DNA of 64,000 nt from Saccharospirillum sp965652395 (GTDB lineage Bacteria > Pseudomonadota > Gammaproteobacteria > Pseudomonadales > Natronospirillaceae): assembly GCA_965652395.1 (NCBI GenBank), contig CBFGUW010000025.1:3705-67704 (forward strand), read 5' to 3'. The position numbers and the translations under genes were made by a program. How positions within the stretch are numbered: the stretch's first letter is position 1; every line of letters begins with the position of its first letter. This document shows, one piece after another, positions 1 to 9,122 of this stretch. The notes below the pieces were generated by a model, which was not told where the DNA came from, made no database searches, and worked only from the letters and a program-made list of their open reading frames with translations.

Positions 1-1
1 T

Positions 2-1249
2 GAATATTTCAAATCAATACCTGAGCAGATTAACGTAGTTGAAGAAAATAATAAGGACGTATATAAGAAAAATGTTTTGATTTGTGGGTGGTATGGAACT
101 GAGACATTAGGTGACAAAGCAATAATTGGCGGTATCATACAGACATTTAGAAAGTATTTACCCGAGGGAGCTAAATTTACTGTAGCATCCCTTAACCCCT
201 ATGTGACGGAAATGACTCATCGGCAGATGGCCGAATTTGATGGGGTGCGTATTGTTAGTATTGAAGAAGCTATAGAGCTATCTTCAAAAATGGATTTTGT
301 ACTATTCGGGGGGGGGCCATTAATGGCTATACCATCTCTAGCCCCAATGCAAATAATTTTTGAACGTGCTAATAAGGCAGGAGCAGTAACACTTGCAACA
401 GGGGTTGGAGTTGGACCATTAGGCGAAAGATGGCTTAATAAGAGCATTGCACGTATTTTGAATTTGTGTGATTACAAACTTTATCGCGATGAGAAATCAA
501 AAACAAATGCAGAAAGTTTAGGTGTGAACACAAAAAATGACTATGTAGTTGAAGATCCTGCTTTTACGTGGCTTTCAAGTCTTCCTAAGTCTAATCGTAG
601 CGCTTCAGATACAGGAAAGAAAGTACTATTATTAGGGCTGCGTGATTTTCCTTATAGAGAATATGCGAAAGACATTCCGTTGTCTCAGGCATTAAGTATC
701 AAGAAAAACTATGAATCGGAAGTGGTGAAAGCTATTAGGGAGCTCGTTAAGAACAACGATGATCTCATTGTCCGACCATTACCTATGTGTACAAATCACT
801 ATGGAGGCGATGATAGATGGTTTTATCGACAGTTATTCCGTAAATGTGATGACATAGCTAGTTCATTAGATTATTCCTTATTAGGTAAGGAGTTATCTCC
901 AATTGAATATGTACAGAAAATTCAAAATTCTGACGCATTGTTGGCGATGCGATTCCATTCCTTAGTATTTGGAATAACATTAAATATCAACAGTGTAGCA
1001 ATTGACTATACGATGGGTAAAGGTAAGGTTAAATCTTTAGGTGAACGCTTCAGTATTCCTCTGTTGGGTATTAATAATCTACGTGCTGAAGAAATAGTGT
1101 CAAATATATCTACTCAGATCAATAGGTCGCCACAATATATTGTGAAGAGAGAGCAACTTAAGTTTGATGCTGCTATTGCAGATATATTGAATGCTAATTC
1201 ATCCAGAAATAAAACAGGGAGTGTATTACTTGAAAGTTTTGATAGTTAA
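2..1249 (+). CDS. Polysaccharide pyruvyl transferase family protein, cut by left window edge
   Basis: This enzyme would transfer pyruvate (a ketal) from phosphoenolpyruvate to a sugar of a surface polysaccharide, or be a related family member. The frame has no stop from base 2 onward, and the run ENNKDVYKKNVLICGWYG reads through the TTG at 77, so the true start probably lies before the window. Family marks are GWYGTETLGDKAIIGG near the visible start, FGGGPLM about 80 residues further on, and AMRFHSLVFG near residue 300. The gene is AT-rich like the seven genes after it and overlaps the next start by 20 bases. A run of nine G (308-316) encodes the conserved glycines. The sugar acceptor cannot be predicted. 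Confidence 0.85.
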   Translation, partial: EYFKSIPEQINVVEENNKDVYKKNVLICGWYGTETLGDKAIIGGIIQTFRKYLPEGAKFTVASLNPYVTEMTHRQMAEFDGVRIVSIEEAIELSSKMDFVLFGGGPLMAIPSLAPMQIIFERANKAGAVTLATGVGVGPLGERWLNKSIARILNLCDYKLYRDEKSKTNAESLGVNTKNDYVVEDPAFTWLSSLPKSNRSASDTGKKVLLLGLRDFPYREYAKDIPLSQALSIKKNYESEVVKAIRELVKNNDDLIVRPLPMCTNHYGGDDRWFYRQLFRKCDDIASSLDYSLLGKELSPIEYVQKIQNSDALLAMRFHSLVFGITLNINSVAIDYTMGKGKVKSLGERFSIPLLGINNLRAEEIVSNISTQINRSPQYIVKREQLKFDAAIADILNANSSRNKTGSVLLESFDS

Positions 1250-2468
1250 TACAACTGACATATCGGGTGGCGCGGCTAGAGCCGCTATAAGGTTGCACAG
1301 CGCACTGCTGAACGAAGGTGTTCAGAGTGAAATGCTAGTGCAATCTAAATTAAGCGATAATGACTCCGTTTATACCCGTGATGGTATTTTAAATAAGGTG
1401 TTTTCAAAGCTACGACCTACACTAGATTCACTACCGCTGTATAAATATAGAGATAAGAGGAAGTCACTATTTAGTACTGCCTGGTTTCCAAGTAGAATTG
1501 TCAAGAACATTAACGCTGCTAATCCCGATATTGTGCATCTGCATTGGATTAATAGTGGAATGATTCCTATTTCGGAGCTTTCGAGAATAAAGGCACCAGT
1601 TGTTTGGAGCCTTCATGATATGTGGCCATTTACTGGAGGTTGTCATTATGATGCAGGTTGCGATAAGTATCAAAATGAATGTGGGTCATGCCCGATATTA
1701 ATGTCAAGTAAGAATAATGATATTAGCAGAAAAATAATTCGCAAAAAATTAAATGTATTTAAGTCGAAGGAGGAAATAACTGTTGTAGGTCTAAGTAAGT
1801 GGTTAGCTGATTGCGCTCGAAAAAGCGCCGTTTTTAAGAATGAAAACGTTATAAACCTTCCTAACCCTATAGATACAAATCAGTTCAAGTCAATAGATAA
1901 AGAAGTAGCGCGAGATATATTGAATTTGCCTCAAGATAAGCGATTAGTTTTATTTGGGGCTATTAATGCTACGGGGGATGCTAGAAAAGGTTTTAAAGAG
2001 CTTTCTAGTGCGATTCAACTAATTGATAATGACAATGTTGAGTTATTTGTATTTGGCAGTTCTACGCCAAAGGAATCTCAAAATTTCAATAGGAATGTGC
2101 ATTACTTAGGTCATATCTATGACGACGTTACGTTAAGAATAGTATATAGTGCAGCGGATGTTATGGTGGTTCCGAGTTTACAGGAAAATTTGTCAAATAC
2201 TATAATGGAATCTATGGCTTGTGGGACGCCTGTCGTAGCGTTTGACATTGGTGGCAACAGAGACTTAATAGACCATCAAATTAATGGTTATCTTTCTAAA
2301 CCATATGACTCGATGGATTTAGCACGTGGGATTAATTGGGTTATAAACAACGTAATGACTTCTAGTGAATTATCAGTAAACTCTGTAAACAAGATAAAGA
2401 CTGCTTTCGATGAAAAAATAGTGGTTAAAAAATATATCGACCTATACAAGGAAATAACAGAGAAATGA
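1230..2468 (+). CDS. GT4-type (GT-B) glycosyltransferase
   Basis: Predicted cytoplasmic glycosyltransferase adding one sugar to the lipid-linked polysaccharide repeat. I chose TTG 1230 (412 aa, N-terminus KVLIVNTTDISGGAARAA) because CAGGGAG lies nine bases upstream; GTG 1221 and an upstream ATG are in frame but lead into non-family sequence. The N-terminal acceptor domain has SLHDMWPFTGGCHY and a cysteine-rich stretch (C..Y...CGSCP) typical of WcaC-like enzymes. The C-terminal donor domain has the EX7E-type block ENLSNTIMESMACGTPVVAF. It overlaps gmd by the four bases ATGA, so the genes are translationally coupled. The donor sugar is unknown; GDP-fucose is a reasonable guess from the neighbours. 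Confidence 0.85.
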   Translation: MKVLIVNTTDISGGAARAAIRLHSALLNEGVQSEMLVQSKLSDNDSVYTRDGILNKVFSKLRPTLDSLPLYKYRDKRKSLFSTAWFPSRIVKNINAANPDIVHLHWINSGMIPISELSRIKAPVVWSLHDMWPFTGGCHYDAGCDKYQNECGSCPILMSSKNNDISRKIIRKKLNVFKSKEEITVVGLSKWLADCARKSAVFKNENVINLPNPIDTNQFKSIDKEVARDILNLPQDKRLVLFGAINATGDARKGFKELSSAIQLIDNDNVELFVFGSSTPKESQNFNRNVHYLGHIYDDVTLRIVYSAADVMVVPSLQENLSNTIMESMACGTPVVAFDIGGNRDLIDHQINGYLSKPYDSMDLARGINWVINNVMTSSELSVNSVNKIKTAFDEKIVVKKYIDLYKEITEK

Positions 2469-3589
2469 AAAAAGCATTGATTACTGGTATAACCGGGCAG
2501 GATGGCTCTTATCTTGCTGAATTCCTGCTTGAAAAAGGTTATCAAGTACACGGAATAAAACGACGGGCATCCTCATTTAATACACAGCGCGTTGATCATC
2601 TTTATCAAGATCCACATGTTGAACACCAGAATTTTATTTTGCATTATGGAGATCTAACAGACTCTTCTAACCTCACGCGTATTTTGCAGGAGGTTCAGCC
2701 TGACGAGGTCTATAATTTAGGTGCTCAGTCTCACGTAGCAGTGAGTTTTGAATCACCAGAGTACACTGCTGATGTGGATGCTATCGGTACACTTCGTTTA
2801 CTTGAGGCTATTAGGTTTTTAGGGTTTGAAAAGAAAACTCGATTTTATCAGGCATCGACCTCTGAGCTATACGGTCTTGTCCAAGAAGTACCTCAAAACG
2901 AAAGTACTCCGTTTCACCCTCGGTCACCGTATGCGGTAGCCAAACTTTATGCGTATTGGATTACCGTAAATTATCGAGAAGCATATGGAATGTATGCATG
3001 TAATGGCTTGCTGTTTAATCATGAATCCCCTCGACGCGGTGAGACATTTGTTACTAGGAAAATAACTAGAGGCCTTGCAAATATTGCACAAGGGCTTGAA
3101 AGTTGCCTTTATATGGGAAACATGAATGCGCTTAGAGACTGGGGGCATGCCAAGGATTATGTACGCATGCAATGGATGATGTTACAGCAGGAAGAACCAA
3201 AGGATTATGTCATCTCAACTGGCAAACAGTACTCAGTTCGGGATTTTATTCTTTGGAGTGCGTCAGAGTTAGGTATTAAGTTGGCGTTTAAAGGTGCAGG
3301 AATTGAGGAGTATGGTGTTGTAGAATATGTTGAGGGCGATTTAGCACCCGAAGTAAAAGTTGGAGATATAATCGTACGCGTAGATCCTCGATATTTTCGA
3401 CCAGCAGAAGTAGAGACACTTTTAGGTGATCCTACTAAAGCAAAAGAGGAACTTGGTTGGGTACCAGAAATTACTGCACAGCAAATGTGTGCTGAGATGA
3501 TAGCAGAGGACCTGAAATCAGCTCGTCGTTTTGCATTATTAAGAAAGCACGGTCTTGAACTACCTGTATCACTGGAGAACGGAAAATGA
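2465..3589 (+). CDS. gmd: GDP-mannose 4,6-dehydratase
   Basis: Converts GDP-D-mannose to GDP-4-keto-6-deoxy-mannose, the first step to GDP-L-fucose. It is a short-chain dehydrogenase fold of 374 aa, the usual length. The N-terminal NADP motif is TGITGQDGSYLAEFLL, followed by RRASSFNT. The catalytic region reads ASTSELYG and then YAVAKLYAYW (Tyr-x3-Lys), and there is the conserved FNHESPRRGETFVTRKI block. The start overlaps the preceding stop (ATGA), and the next gene, fcl, overlaps its stop in the same way, so gmd and fcl form a coupled pathway pair. Identification is close to certain. Confidence 0.97.
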   Translation: MKKALITGITGQDGSYLAEFLLEKGYQVHGIKRRASSFNTQRVDHLYQDPHVEHQNFILHYGDLTDSSNLTRILQEVQPDEVYNLGAQSHVAVSFESPEYTADVDAIGTLRLLEAIRFLGFEKKTRFYQASTSELYGLVQEVPQNESTPFHPRSPYAVAKLYAYWITVNYREAYGMYACNGLLFNHESPRRGETFVTRKITRGLANIAQGLESCLYMGNMNALRDWGHAKDYVRMQWMMLQQEEPKDYVISTGKQYSVRDFILWSASELGIKLAFKGAGIEEYGVVEYVEGDLAPEVKVGDIIVRVDPRYFRPAEVETLLGDPTKAKEELGWVPEITAQQMCAEMIAEDLKSARRFALLRKHGLELPVSLENGK

Positions 3590-4557
3590 CTGATCTGAAT
3601 ACTTCGATATATGTCGCTGGTGACAAAGGTATGGTCGGTTCCTCGATTGTAAGACAATTGAAAAAGAAAGGCTATAGAAACATTATTACAAAGAAGCGAA
3701 CTGAGCTAGATTTAACAAATCAGAAGCAAGTTGCTGACTTTTTTCATAGTGAAAAAATTGATCAGGTATATTTAGCAGCTGCCAAAGTTGGCGGTATTCA
3801 TGCTAATTATGCTTATCCAGCTGAGTTTATTTATAACAATTTGATGATAGAGTGTAATACCATCAAGGCTGCTCATGATGCTGGGGTAAATAAGTTGCTT
3901 TTTTTAGGCTCATCCTGTATCTATCCAAAATATGCAAGCCAACCAATTAAAGAAGATGCATTACTTACAGGTACACTTGAGCCCACAAACGAATCATATG
4001 CAGTTGCAAAGATTGCAGGTATTAAGTTGTGTGAAAGTTACAATCGACAATTCGGAAGGGATTATCGGAGTGTAATGCCAACCAATCTATATGGGCCAAA
4101 CGATAATTTTCATCCGGAAAACTCACATGTCATACCAGCTCTCATGCGTCGCTTTCATGAAGCAAAAAAATCTCGAGCTTCGGAAGTTACTGTATGGGGA
4201 AGTGGAAAACCTATGCGCGAATTCCTACATGTAGATGACATGGCTGCAGCGAGTGTTTATATTATGAATTTAGATATTGATAAATACCACGAGTATACGT
4301 CGCCTATGTTGTCTCATATAAATGTTGGCACAGGAATAGATTGCTCTATAAAAGAGTTAGCAGAAACTATGGCTAAAGTTGTTGGATTTAATGGCGAAGT
4401 TAGTTTTGACAGAACAAAGCCAGATGGAACCCCTCGTAAACTTTTAGATGTAAGCCGTTTAAGAAGTCTTGGCTGGACTGCACAAATAAGTCTTAGCGAA
4501 GGGCTTTCAGATACATATCAATGGTTCCTGGACAATCAGAGTGTTGTTCGATATTGA
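3586..4557 (+). CDS. fcl: GDP-L-fucose synthase
   Basis: Epimerase/reductase that turns GDP-4-keto-6-deoxy-mannose into GDP-L-fucose using NADPH. It has 323 aa, the family length. Visible motifs are AGDKGMVGSSIVRQL (dinucleotide binding; an Asp replaces the usual His of GHRGMVG), AAKVGGIHAN, LGSSCIYPK, the catalytic YAVAKIAGIKLCE, and PTNLYGPNDNFHPENSHV. The start is supported by GGAGAA six bases upstream and by the ATGA overlap with gmd. It is also known as wcaG. With gmd it shows that fucose, or a derivative, is in the glycan made here. Confidence 0.97.
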   Translation: MTDLNTSIYVAGDKGMVGSSIVRQLKKKGYRNIITKKRTELDLTNQKQVADFFHSEKIDQVYLAAAKVGGIHANYAYPAEFIYNNLMIECNTIKAAHDAGVNKLLFLGSSCIYPKYASQPIKEDALLTGTLEPTNESYAVAKIAGIKLCESYNRQFGRDYRSVMPTNLYGPNDNFHPENSHVIPALMRRFHEAKKSRASEVTVWGSGKPMREFLHVDDMAAASVYIMNLDIDKYHEYTSPMLSHINVGTGIDCSIKELAETMAKVVGFNGEVSFDRTKPDGTPRKLLDVSRLRSLGWTAQISLSEGLSDTYQWFLDNQSVVRY

Positions 4558-4578
4558 TAATAACTACTGGATTTTAAT

Positions 4579-5385
4579 ATGCAGAATAAGTATATCAAAG
4601 AAAATAACTTATCTCTATTGGATTGTCAGGATGATCGTCGGCCAGTAGTTAGTATTATAACTGTTGTGTTTAATAGGGTAGATGTAATAGAAAAAACAAT
4701 CGAAAGTGTATTGGAGCAAAAATATAATAAAATAGAATATATAGTGATAGATGGTGGCTCTGATGATGGTACTGTGGATATTATAAAGAAGTACAGGGAT
4801 AAGATTAATTATTGGATAAGCGAGAGCGATGGAGGGATATATAATGCTATGAATAAAGCATTGTCATATGTTACTGGCGAATGGGTTATATATATGAATG
4901 CCGGTGATTGGTTTGTCGACTCTAGCGTAATTGGGAAAATATTCAACGGTACAAATTATAATGAATTTGATGTAATCTACGGTAATCATGAGATTCGTTA
5001 TTTAAGTGGAAAGGTACGTTTTGTTAGAGCCGGAAACATAGAAGCTATATGGAAAGGTTCTCAATTTTCTCACCAGTCAGTTTTTGTAAGGAAGAACCTC
5101 CAGATGAAAAAATTTAGAGAGGACTTAAATATAGTTTCTGATTTTGAATTCTTTTACCAAGCATGGAAGCAAAATTGTCGTTTTATTCATATAGATGTAA
5201 CTGTATCCTCATATGAGGTAGGGGGGGTGTCAGATCAAAAAAGACTAGTATCTACACTTGAGCGTTGGTCGGTGATTGATCATGATATGAAAGTCAATGT
5301 ATATTACGCTAGTATTTTTTTAATTGAAGCTTTCAAAGCAACTTTGAAACGATGCCTTCGGGTATTAAAGCTATATGATAATTGA
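4579..5385 (+). CDS. GT2 family glycosyltransferase (WcaE-like)
   Basis: Predicted GT-A fold transferase for the polysaccharide repeat unit, 268 aa. The N-terminal GT2 signature is VSIITVVFNRVDVIEKTIES, then IEYIVIDGGSDDGTVDII, ESDGGIYNAMNKAL and MNAGDWF (metal-binding loop); the C-terminal half is less conserved. The DGG..DGT and ESDGGIYDAMNK-type pattern is typical of WcaE/WbbD-like enzymes. A G7 run at 5221 sits in a Gly-Gly codon pair. The Shine-Dalgarno sequence is weak. The following 265 bases are AT-rich with no convincing gene. Donor and acceptor are unknown. Confidence 0.87.
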   Translation: MQNKYIKENNLSLLDCQDDRRPVVSIITVVFNRVDVIEKTIESVLEQKYNKIEYIVIDGGSDDGTVDIIKKYRDKINYWISESDGGIYNAMNKALSYVTGEWVIYMNAGDWFVDSSVIGKIFNGTNYNEFDVIYGNHEIRYLSGKVRFVRAGNIEAIWKGSQFSHQSVFVRKNLQMKKFREDLNIVSDFEFFYQAWKQNCRFIHIDVTVSSYEVGGVSDQKRLVSTLERWSVIDHDMKVNVYYASIFLIEAFKATLKRCLRVLKLYDN

Positions 5386-5650
5386 GAAGAGTATTAAATG
5401 ATCAATTTCTGTTGTCAATAATTGCATCTTATCATTATTATTTGATTTTATGTATAAAGAATTCAATTGTTGAAACATGGTTGATATCGCTTACGTTTAA
5501 GTTTCACTGTTGTATTATGATAATCTTATGTGCTAAATGATGCTATTCACAAGTGATGTGTTGTTACTAGTTTGTCCCATATGTTCTTACATGAAATTGT
5601 AATGACTAATTACTTGTTGTGAAAGTGTCGTATTGTTCTGGTGGTGTAAA

Positions 5651-6910
5651 GTGAATCAAATAGCTCTTATAATAATATATTTGTCTACTATATTAACAAA
5701 TATACCGCTAGAGAGATACTTTGGCACTATAGGAGCTAGTCCTGTAGTATTTATACTTGTTCCGCTAGCCTTATTTTTTACTATAGGTCGCTATTTTACT
5801 ATTAAAAGAAAAGATTTCACTATTCCTTTTGCGATATATTTTATAATAACATTCTTGGTATCATTAGTTTGGGTTTTGTTATTCTATTTGATATATGGTA
5901 TTTACGATACACCTTATGGTGAGTCTATATTTAGTAAGTTACTGCGCGCGTCTTCTTATAACTTTGTTTATTTTTGTTATGTGTTATGTTTAGAAAATGT
6001 TTTTCGGAATTTGTCTAGCAATCATGTTGCTAAATATTCGTATGTATTTTTTGTGCTGCTTTTTACGGTTGGTTTGATGCAGTATTTAGACGTATCAGAT
6101 TTTGGTATTTTTCATTCAGACCAGGTTAATTATTCAAGAGTGAGGTTGTTGTCTGGAGAGCCTTCTATTGCCGCATTAATTATAAATGTTTTTGGTGGGA
6201 TGGCCTTATTATATAGTAATGGCAAATATCATAGGTTGACTATATTGGTAATGATATTGTTTGCTAATTTGTATGTGGGTTCTAAAGTGTCTCTTTTATT
6301 TATATTGATTTCTATTGTATGTGCGCTGTTTCTCACTAGAATGACTATTTCAAAGTTGGTTTTCTACGCGGCTTTTCTTTTTGCATCGTTATTTTCCTTT
6401 TCTTACTATTTTAATGAGTATTTGTTGCGATCGCTTATTATCGATATTGAGAATTATACGAGCTTAGCTACGCGAGCTTCTACGATGCTTTGGGGATTAG
6501 TTAGTCTCTTTAAATATCCTTTCGGAGAGGGCTACGGAACGTATTTAAATTTATATTCTGATATTTTATTGTATTCTATGGGGGTAATTCAAAATATAAC
6601 TCCATTCAATTTAAATTTCTCAGAAGTGTCTAATATGATAGATACTGGAAAGAATGTGGCTGTCAAATCAGGTGTTCTGTCGCAAGTTGTATATAATGGA
6701 ATGATTGCTCTCATATTCTATGTATACTTATATGTTCGATCTTTTGTAATGCTAAGCCAAACTAAAAACATTGGTGTATTTGAGAAGCTGACTTTGCGAA
6801 TACTTTTATTTTATACCTTTTTCTCAATATTGTTGTCGGTTAATATAGAGTTGGCATACGCATATGTTATTCCTTTGGTGTATATTAATATTTTTGGGGG
6901 TAAAGATTGA
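5651..6910 (+). CDS. Wzy-like O-antigen/exopolysaccharide polymerase (polytopic membrane protein)
   Basis: Predicted inner-membrane polymerase joining lipid-linked repeat units, or a related ligase. About ten to twelve hydrophobic helices cover most of its 419 aa, for example VVFILVPLALFFTIG near the start and LLFILISIVCALFL in the middle. A long periplasmic-like loop with YPFGEGYGTYLNLYSD precedes the last helices. I chose GTG 5651 (NQIALIIIYLSTILTN); an in-frame TTG at 5633 would add FWWCK. The assignment rests on topology and on being the only polytopic protein among glycosyltransferases, since Wzy sequences are poorly conserved. It overlaps the next gene by TTGA. No Wzx flippase is visible; it may lie upstream of the window. 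Confidence 0.65.
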   Translation: MNQIALIIIYLSTILTNIPLERYFGTIGASPVVFILVPLALFFTIGRYFTIKRKDFTIPFAIYFIITFLVSLVWVLLFYLIYGIYDTPYGESIFSKLLRASSYNFVYFCYVLCLENVFRNLSSNHVAKYSYVFFVLLFTVGLMQYLDVSDFGIFHSDQVNYSRVRLLSGEPSIAALIINVFGGMALLYSNGKYHRLTILVMILFANLYVGSKVSLLFILISIVCALFLTRMTISKLVFYAAFLFASLFSFSYYFNEYLLRSLIIDIENYTSLATRASTMLWGLVSLFKYPFGEGYGTYLNLYSDILLYSMGVIQNITPFNLNFSEVSNMIDTGKNVAVKSGVLSQVVYNGMIALIFYVYLYVRSFVMLSQTKNIGVFEKLTLRILLFYTFFSILLSVNIELAYAYVIPLVYINIFGGKD

Positions 6911-8019
6911 AGAGTAATGGAAAGCTTATATATGTCTCACCGTTTTTAGGTGATAAGCAGTACGGAGGAAGTATGGTGTCTATGAGTAATTATAGATGCC
7001 TTTTACGCTCCTTTGACGGTATTGTGAGATATATTTCATTTAACCCTGTTGATTCCGAGGTAAAGGGCTACTCGCTAAGCGTTAAACCACAAAGGAGTAA
7101 AGTTAGGACTGCAATAAATAATTTGTGCTTATTGCCCGGCAGGTTTACTCGTGGAGATATCGAGAGAATAAAAGAAATAATATGTGAAGAAAGTCCGACA
7201 CATGTTTATTTTGACTCAACAATATTTGGCGAACTTGCTCAGTGGGTTAAATCTAACTTTCCAAACGTCAAAACTATTTGTTATATACATAATATTGAAT
7301 TGGATTTTGAGCTTAGTCGTTTAAAAAGTGGAGGGTTCCTTTATTTACCATCCCTCTGGTCGGTGATTTTTAACGAGAGAAAATGTATTGAGAATAGTGA
7401 TGTTATAATATCATTGCATCAGCAAGATTCTTTGCGGTGTAAACAACTTTATGGAAAGGAATCACAAATCAGTATTCCCGTTGCTGTCAGTGACCCAAAG
7501 GTTTACCATGGAACTGATTACATTAATAAGAAAAACCTAACGCTTGGTTTTTTAGGTAGTGCCTTTTATGCGAATATAAAGGCGGCGTATTTCATTAAAG
7601 AAATAGCGCTGGCACTACCTGACCATAATTTTTTGGTTTGCGGTAGAGGTTTTTCAGACTATGAATCAAAATTGAGTTGTAGCAATTTACAAGTTCTTGG
7701 TTCAGTAGACTCAATATCGAATTTTTATAAGAAAGTCGATGTCTTTATTTCTCCGATTTTCTGCGGAGCTGGTATGAAAGTGAAAATTGCTGAAGCAATG
7801 TCTTACAATAAACCTATAATTGCCTCTGACTTTTCTTTGATAGGGTATGATAAGTGTTATGATGCTAAAGGATTGTTTGTTGCAAATACTAAATGCGAGT
7901 ATATGAAAATCATTCAAGATATATCAGAAAACGGTTGCGAAGTTAGTACATACTGTGACTATAAGCGAGAGTTTTCACTGACATCTAATATTTCTAAATT
8001 CACACAGGTTGTTAATTAA
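6907..8019 (+). CDS. GT4/GT1-type glycosyltransferase
   Basis: Predicted GT-B glycosyltransferase of 370 aa, starting at TTG inside the TTGA overlap with the polymerase gene, so probably coupled to it. The N-terminus (KLIYVSPFLGDKQYGGSMVS) resembles the Gly-rich acceptor loop of GT-B enzymes. CYIHNIELDFELSR is the typical His-Asn-Glu segment, and FISPIFCGAGMKVKIAEAMS is the C-terminal donor-site block with its conserved Gly-x-Lys-x-Lys...Glu-Ala. Acceptor and donor are unknown. AT-rich, as its neighbours. Confidence 0.82.
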   Translation: MKSNGKLIYVSPFLGDKQYGGSMVSMSNYRCLLRSFDGIVRYISFNPVDSEVKGYSLSVKPQRSKVRTAINNLCLLPGRFTRGDIERIKEIICEESPTHVYFDSTIFGELAQWVKSNFPNVKTICYIHNIELDFELSRLKSGGFLYLPSLWSVIFNERKCIENSDVIISLHQQDSLRCKQLYGKESQISIPVAVSDPKVYHGTDYINKKNLTLGFLGSAFYANIKAAYFIKEIALALPDHNFLVCGRGFSDYESKLSCSNLQVLGSVDSISNFYKKVDVFISPIFCGAGMKVKIAEAMSYNKPIIASDFSLIGYDKCYDAKGLFVANTKCEYMKIIQDISENGCEVSTYCDYKREFSLTSNISKFTQVVN

Positions 8020-8021
8020 TA

Positions 8022-9122
8022 ATGTTAGTATTGCATGTAAGTAAGTTATACCCGCCATTTTGGGGGGGGGTTGAAACTGTAGTTTATGACGTAGTGCATG
8101 GATTGAGAAATGAAGATTATAAAGTGGACGTTCTTTGTGTTTCTGAGGATAGAAACACAACGATTGAGTGTGAAAAAGGAAGTACAATATTTAGGTGTGG
8201 ATCATTAATGCATCTATCTAGTCTATATATTTCACTATCGTTTTTTTATTATTGGTATAAGATTAGAAATAGCTATGATATTATCCATGTTCATTTTCCT
8301 AACCCGCTAGCCTTGATTGCAATTTTTTTGTTCCGGTGTAGTGGGAAAATTGTGATTCACTGGCACAGTGATATCGTTAAGCAAAAGATACTTAAAATAC
8401 CGTTTATGCCATTGCAGAAATGGTTACTAAAACGCAGTAATTATGTGTTGGCTACTTCCCCAAACTATGCAGAGTCATCTAAAGATTTGCAGAGGTTTAA
8501 AAATAAAGTCAGAGTTGTACCCATTGGGATTGATCCATCGTCCACAAGTGTTGATCAGAATAAATTGAATCATATTAAACAACGATTTAAGTCAAAAAAG
8601 ATTGTTTTTGCTTTGGGGAGGCATGTTTATTATAAAGGGTTCTCATATTTAATTGATGCAGCGAAAATGCTTCCTGACAATTACATCGTATTAATCGGCG
8701 GCATAGGTCAGTTAACTAATAGTTTAAAACAGAAAGTTGTTGATAAAGGGCTTACCGATAAGGTGTACTTTGTAGGTAAAATACCAGTTAACGAATTAGG
8801 CTCTTATTTTAAAGCTTGTGATGTATTTTGTTTGCCTTCTATAGAGCGGTCAGAAGCTTACGGCGTAGTTCAATTAGAAGCAATGTCATTTGACAAGCCT
8901 GTCGTTTCAACATCAATACCTGGTTCAGGGGTTAGTTGGGTAAATAAAGATGGAGTTACTGGTTTGATTTGCAACCCCTCAGATAGCGTTGATTTGGCTG
9001 AAAAAATAGTGAATTGTGAAATGATTGTAAGATGTGGGAAAATCAGGCAGTATTTTATGGAAAATTTTACTAGGGATGAGATGGTAGGGAAGATTATAAA
9101 TATATATGAGGAGTGTATTTAA
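8022..9122 (+). CDS. GT4 family glycosyltransferase
   Basis: Predicted cytoplasmic retaining GT-B enzyme, 366 aa. It has the GT4 N-terminal motif HVSKLYPPFWGGVETVVYDV, then IIHVHFPNPLALIA and VIHWHSDIVKQK, and the donor-binding block RSEAYGVVQLEAMSFDKPVV (EX7E). The conserved Gly-Gly of the N-terminal motif is encoded inside a run of nine G (8062-8070), unusual in such an AT-rich gene. It is the last gene of the plus-strand cluster; two bases separate it from the gene before. Confidence 0.88.
   Translation: MLVLHVSKLYPPFWGGVETVVYDVVHGLRNEDYKVDVLCVSEDRNTTIECEKGSTIFRCGSLMHLSSLYISLSFFYYWYKIRNSYDIIHVHFPNPLALIAIFLFRCSGKIVIHWHSDIVKQKILKIPFMPLQKWLLKRSNYVLATSPNYAESSKDLQRFKNKVRVVPIGIDPSSTSVDQNKLNHIKQRFKSKKIVFALGRHVYYKGFSYLIDAAKMLPDNYIVLIGGIGQLTNSLKQKVVDKGLTDKVYFVGKIPVNELGSYFKACDVFCLPSIERSEAYGVVQLEAMSFDKPVVSTSIPGSGVSWVNKDGVTGLICNPSDSVDLAEKIVNCEMIVRCGKIRQYFMENFTRDEMVGKIINIYEECI

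Noticed and set aside
5386..5650. Hidden gene between the GT2 gene and the polymerase
   Set aside because: One frame is open for about 50 codons but lacks a start and any family resemblance; the stretch is simply AT-rich.
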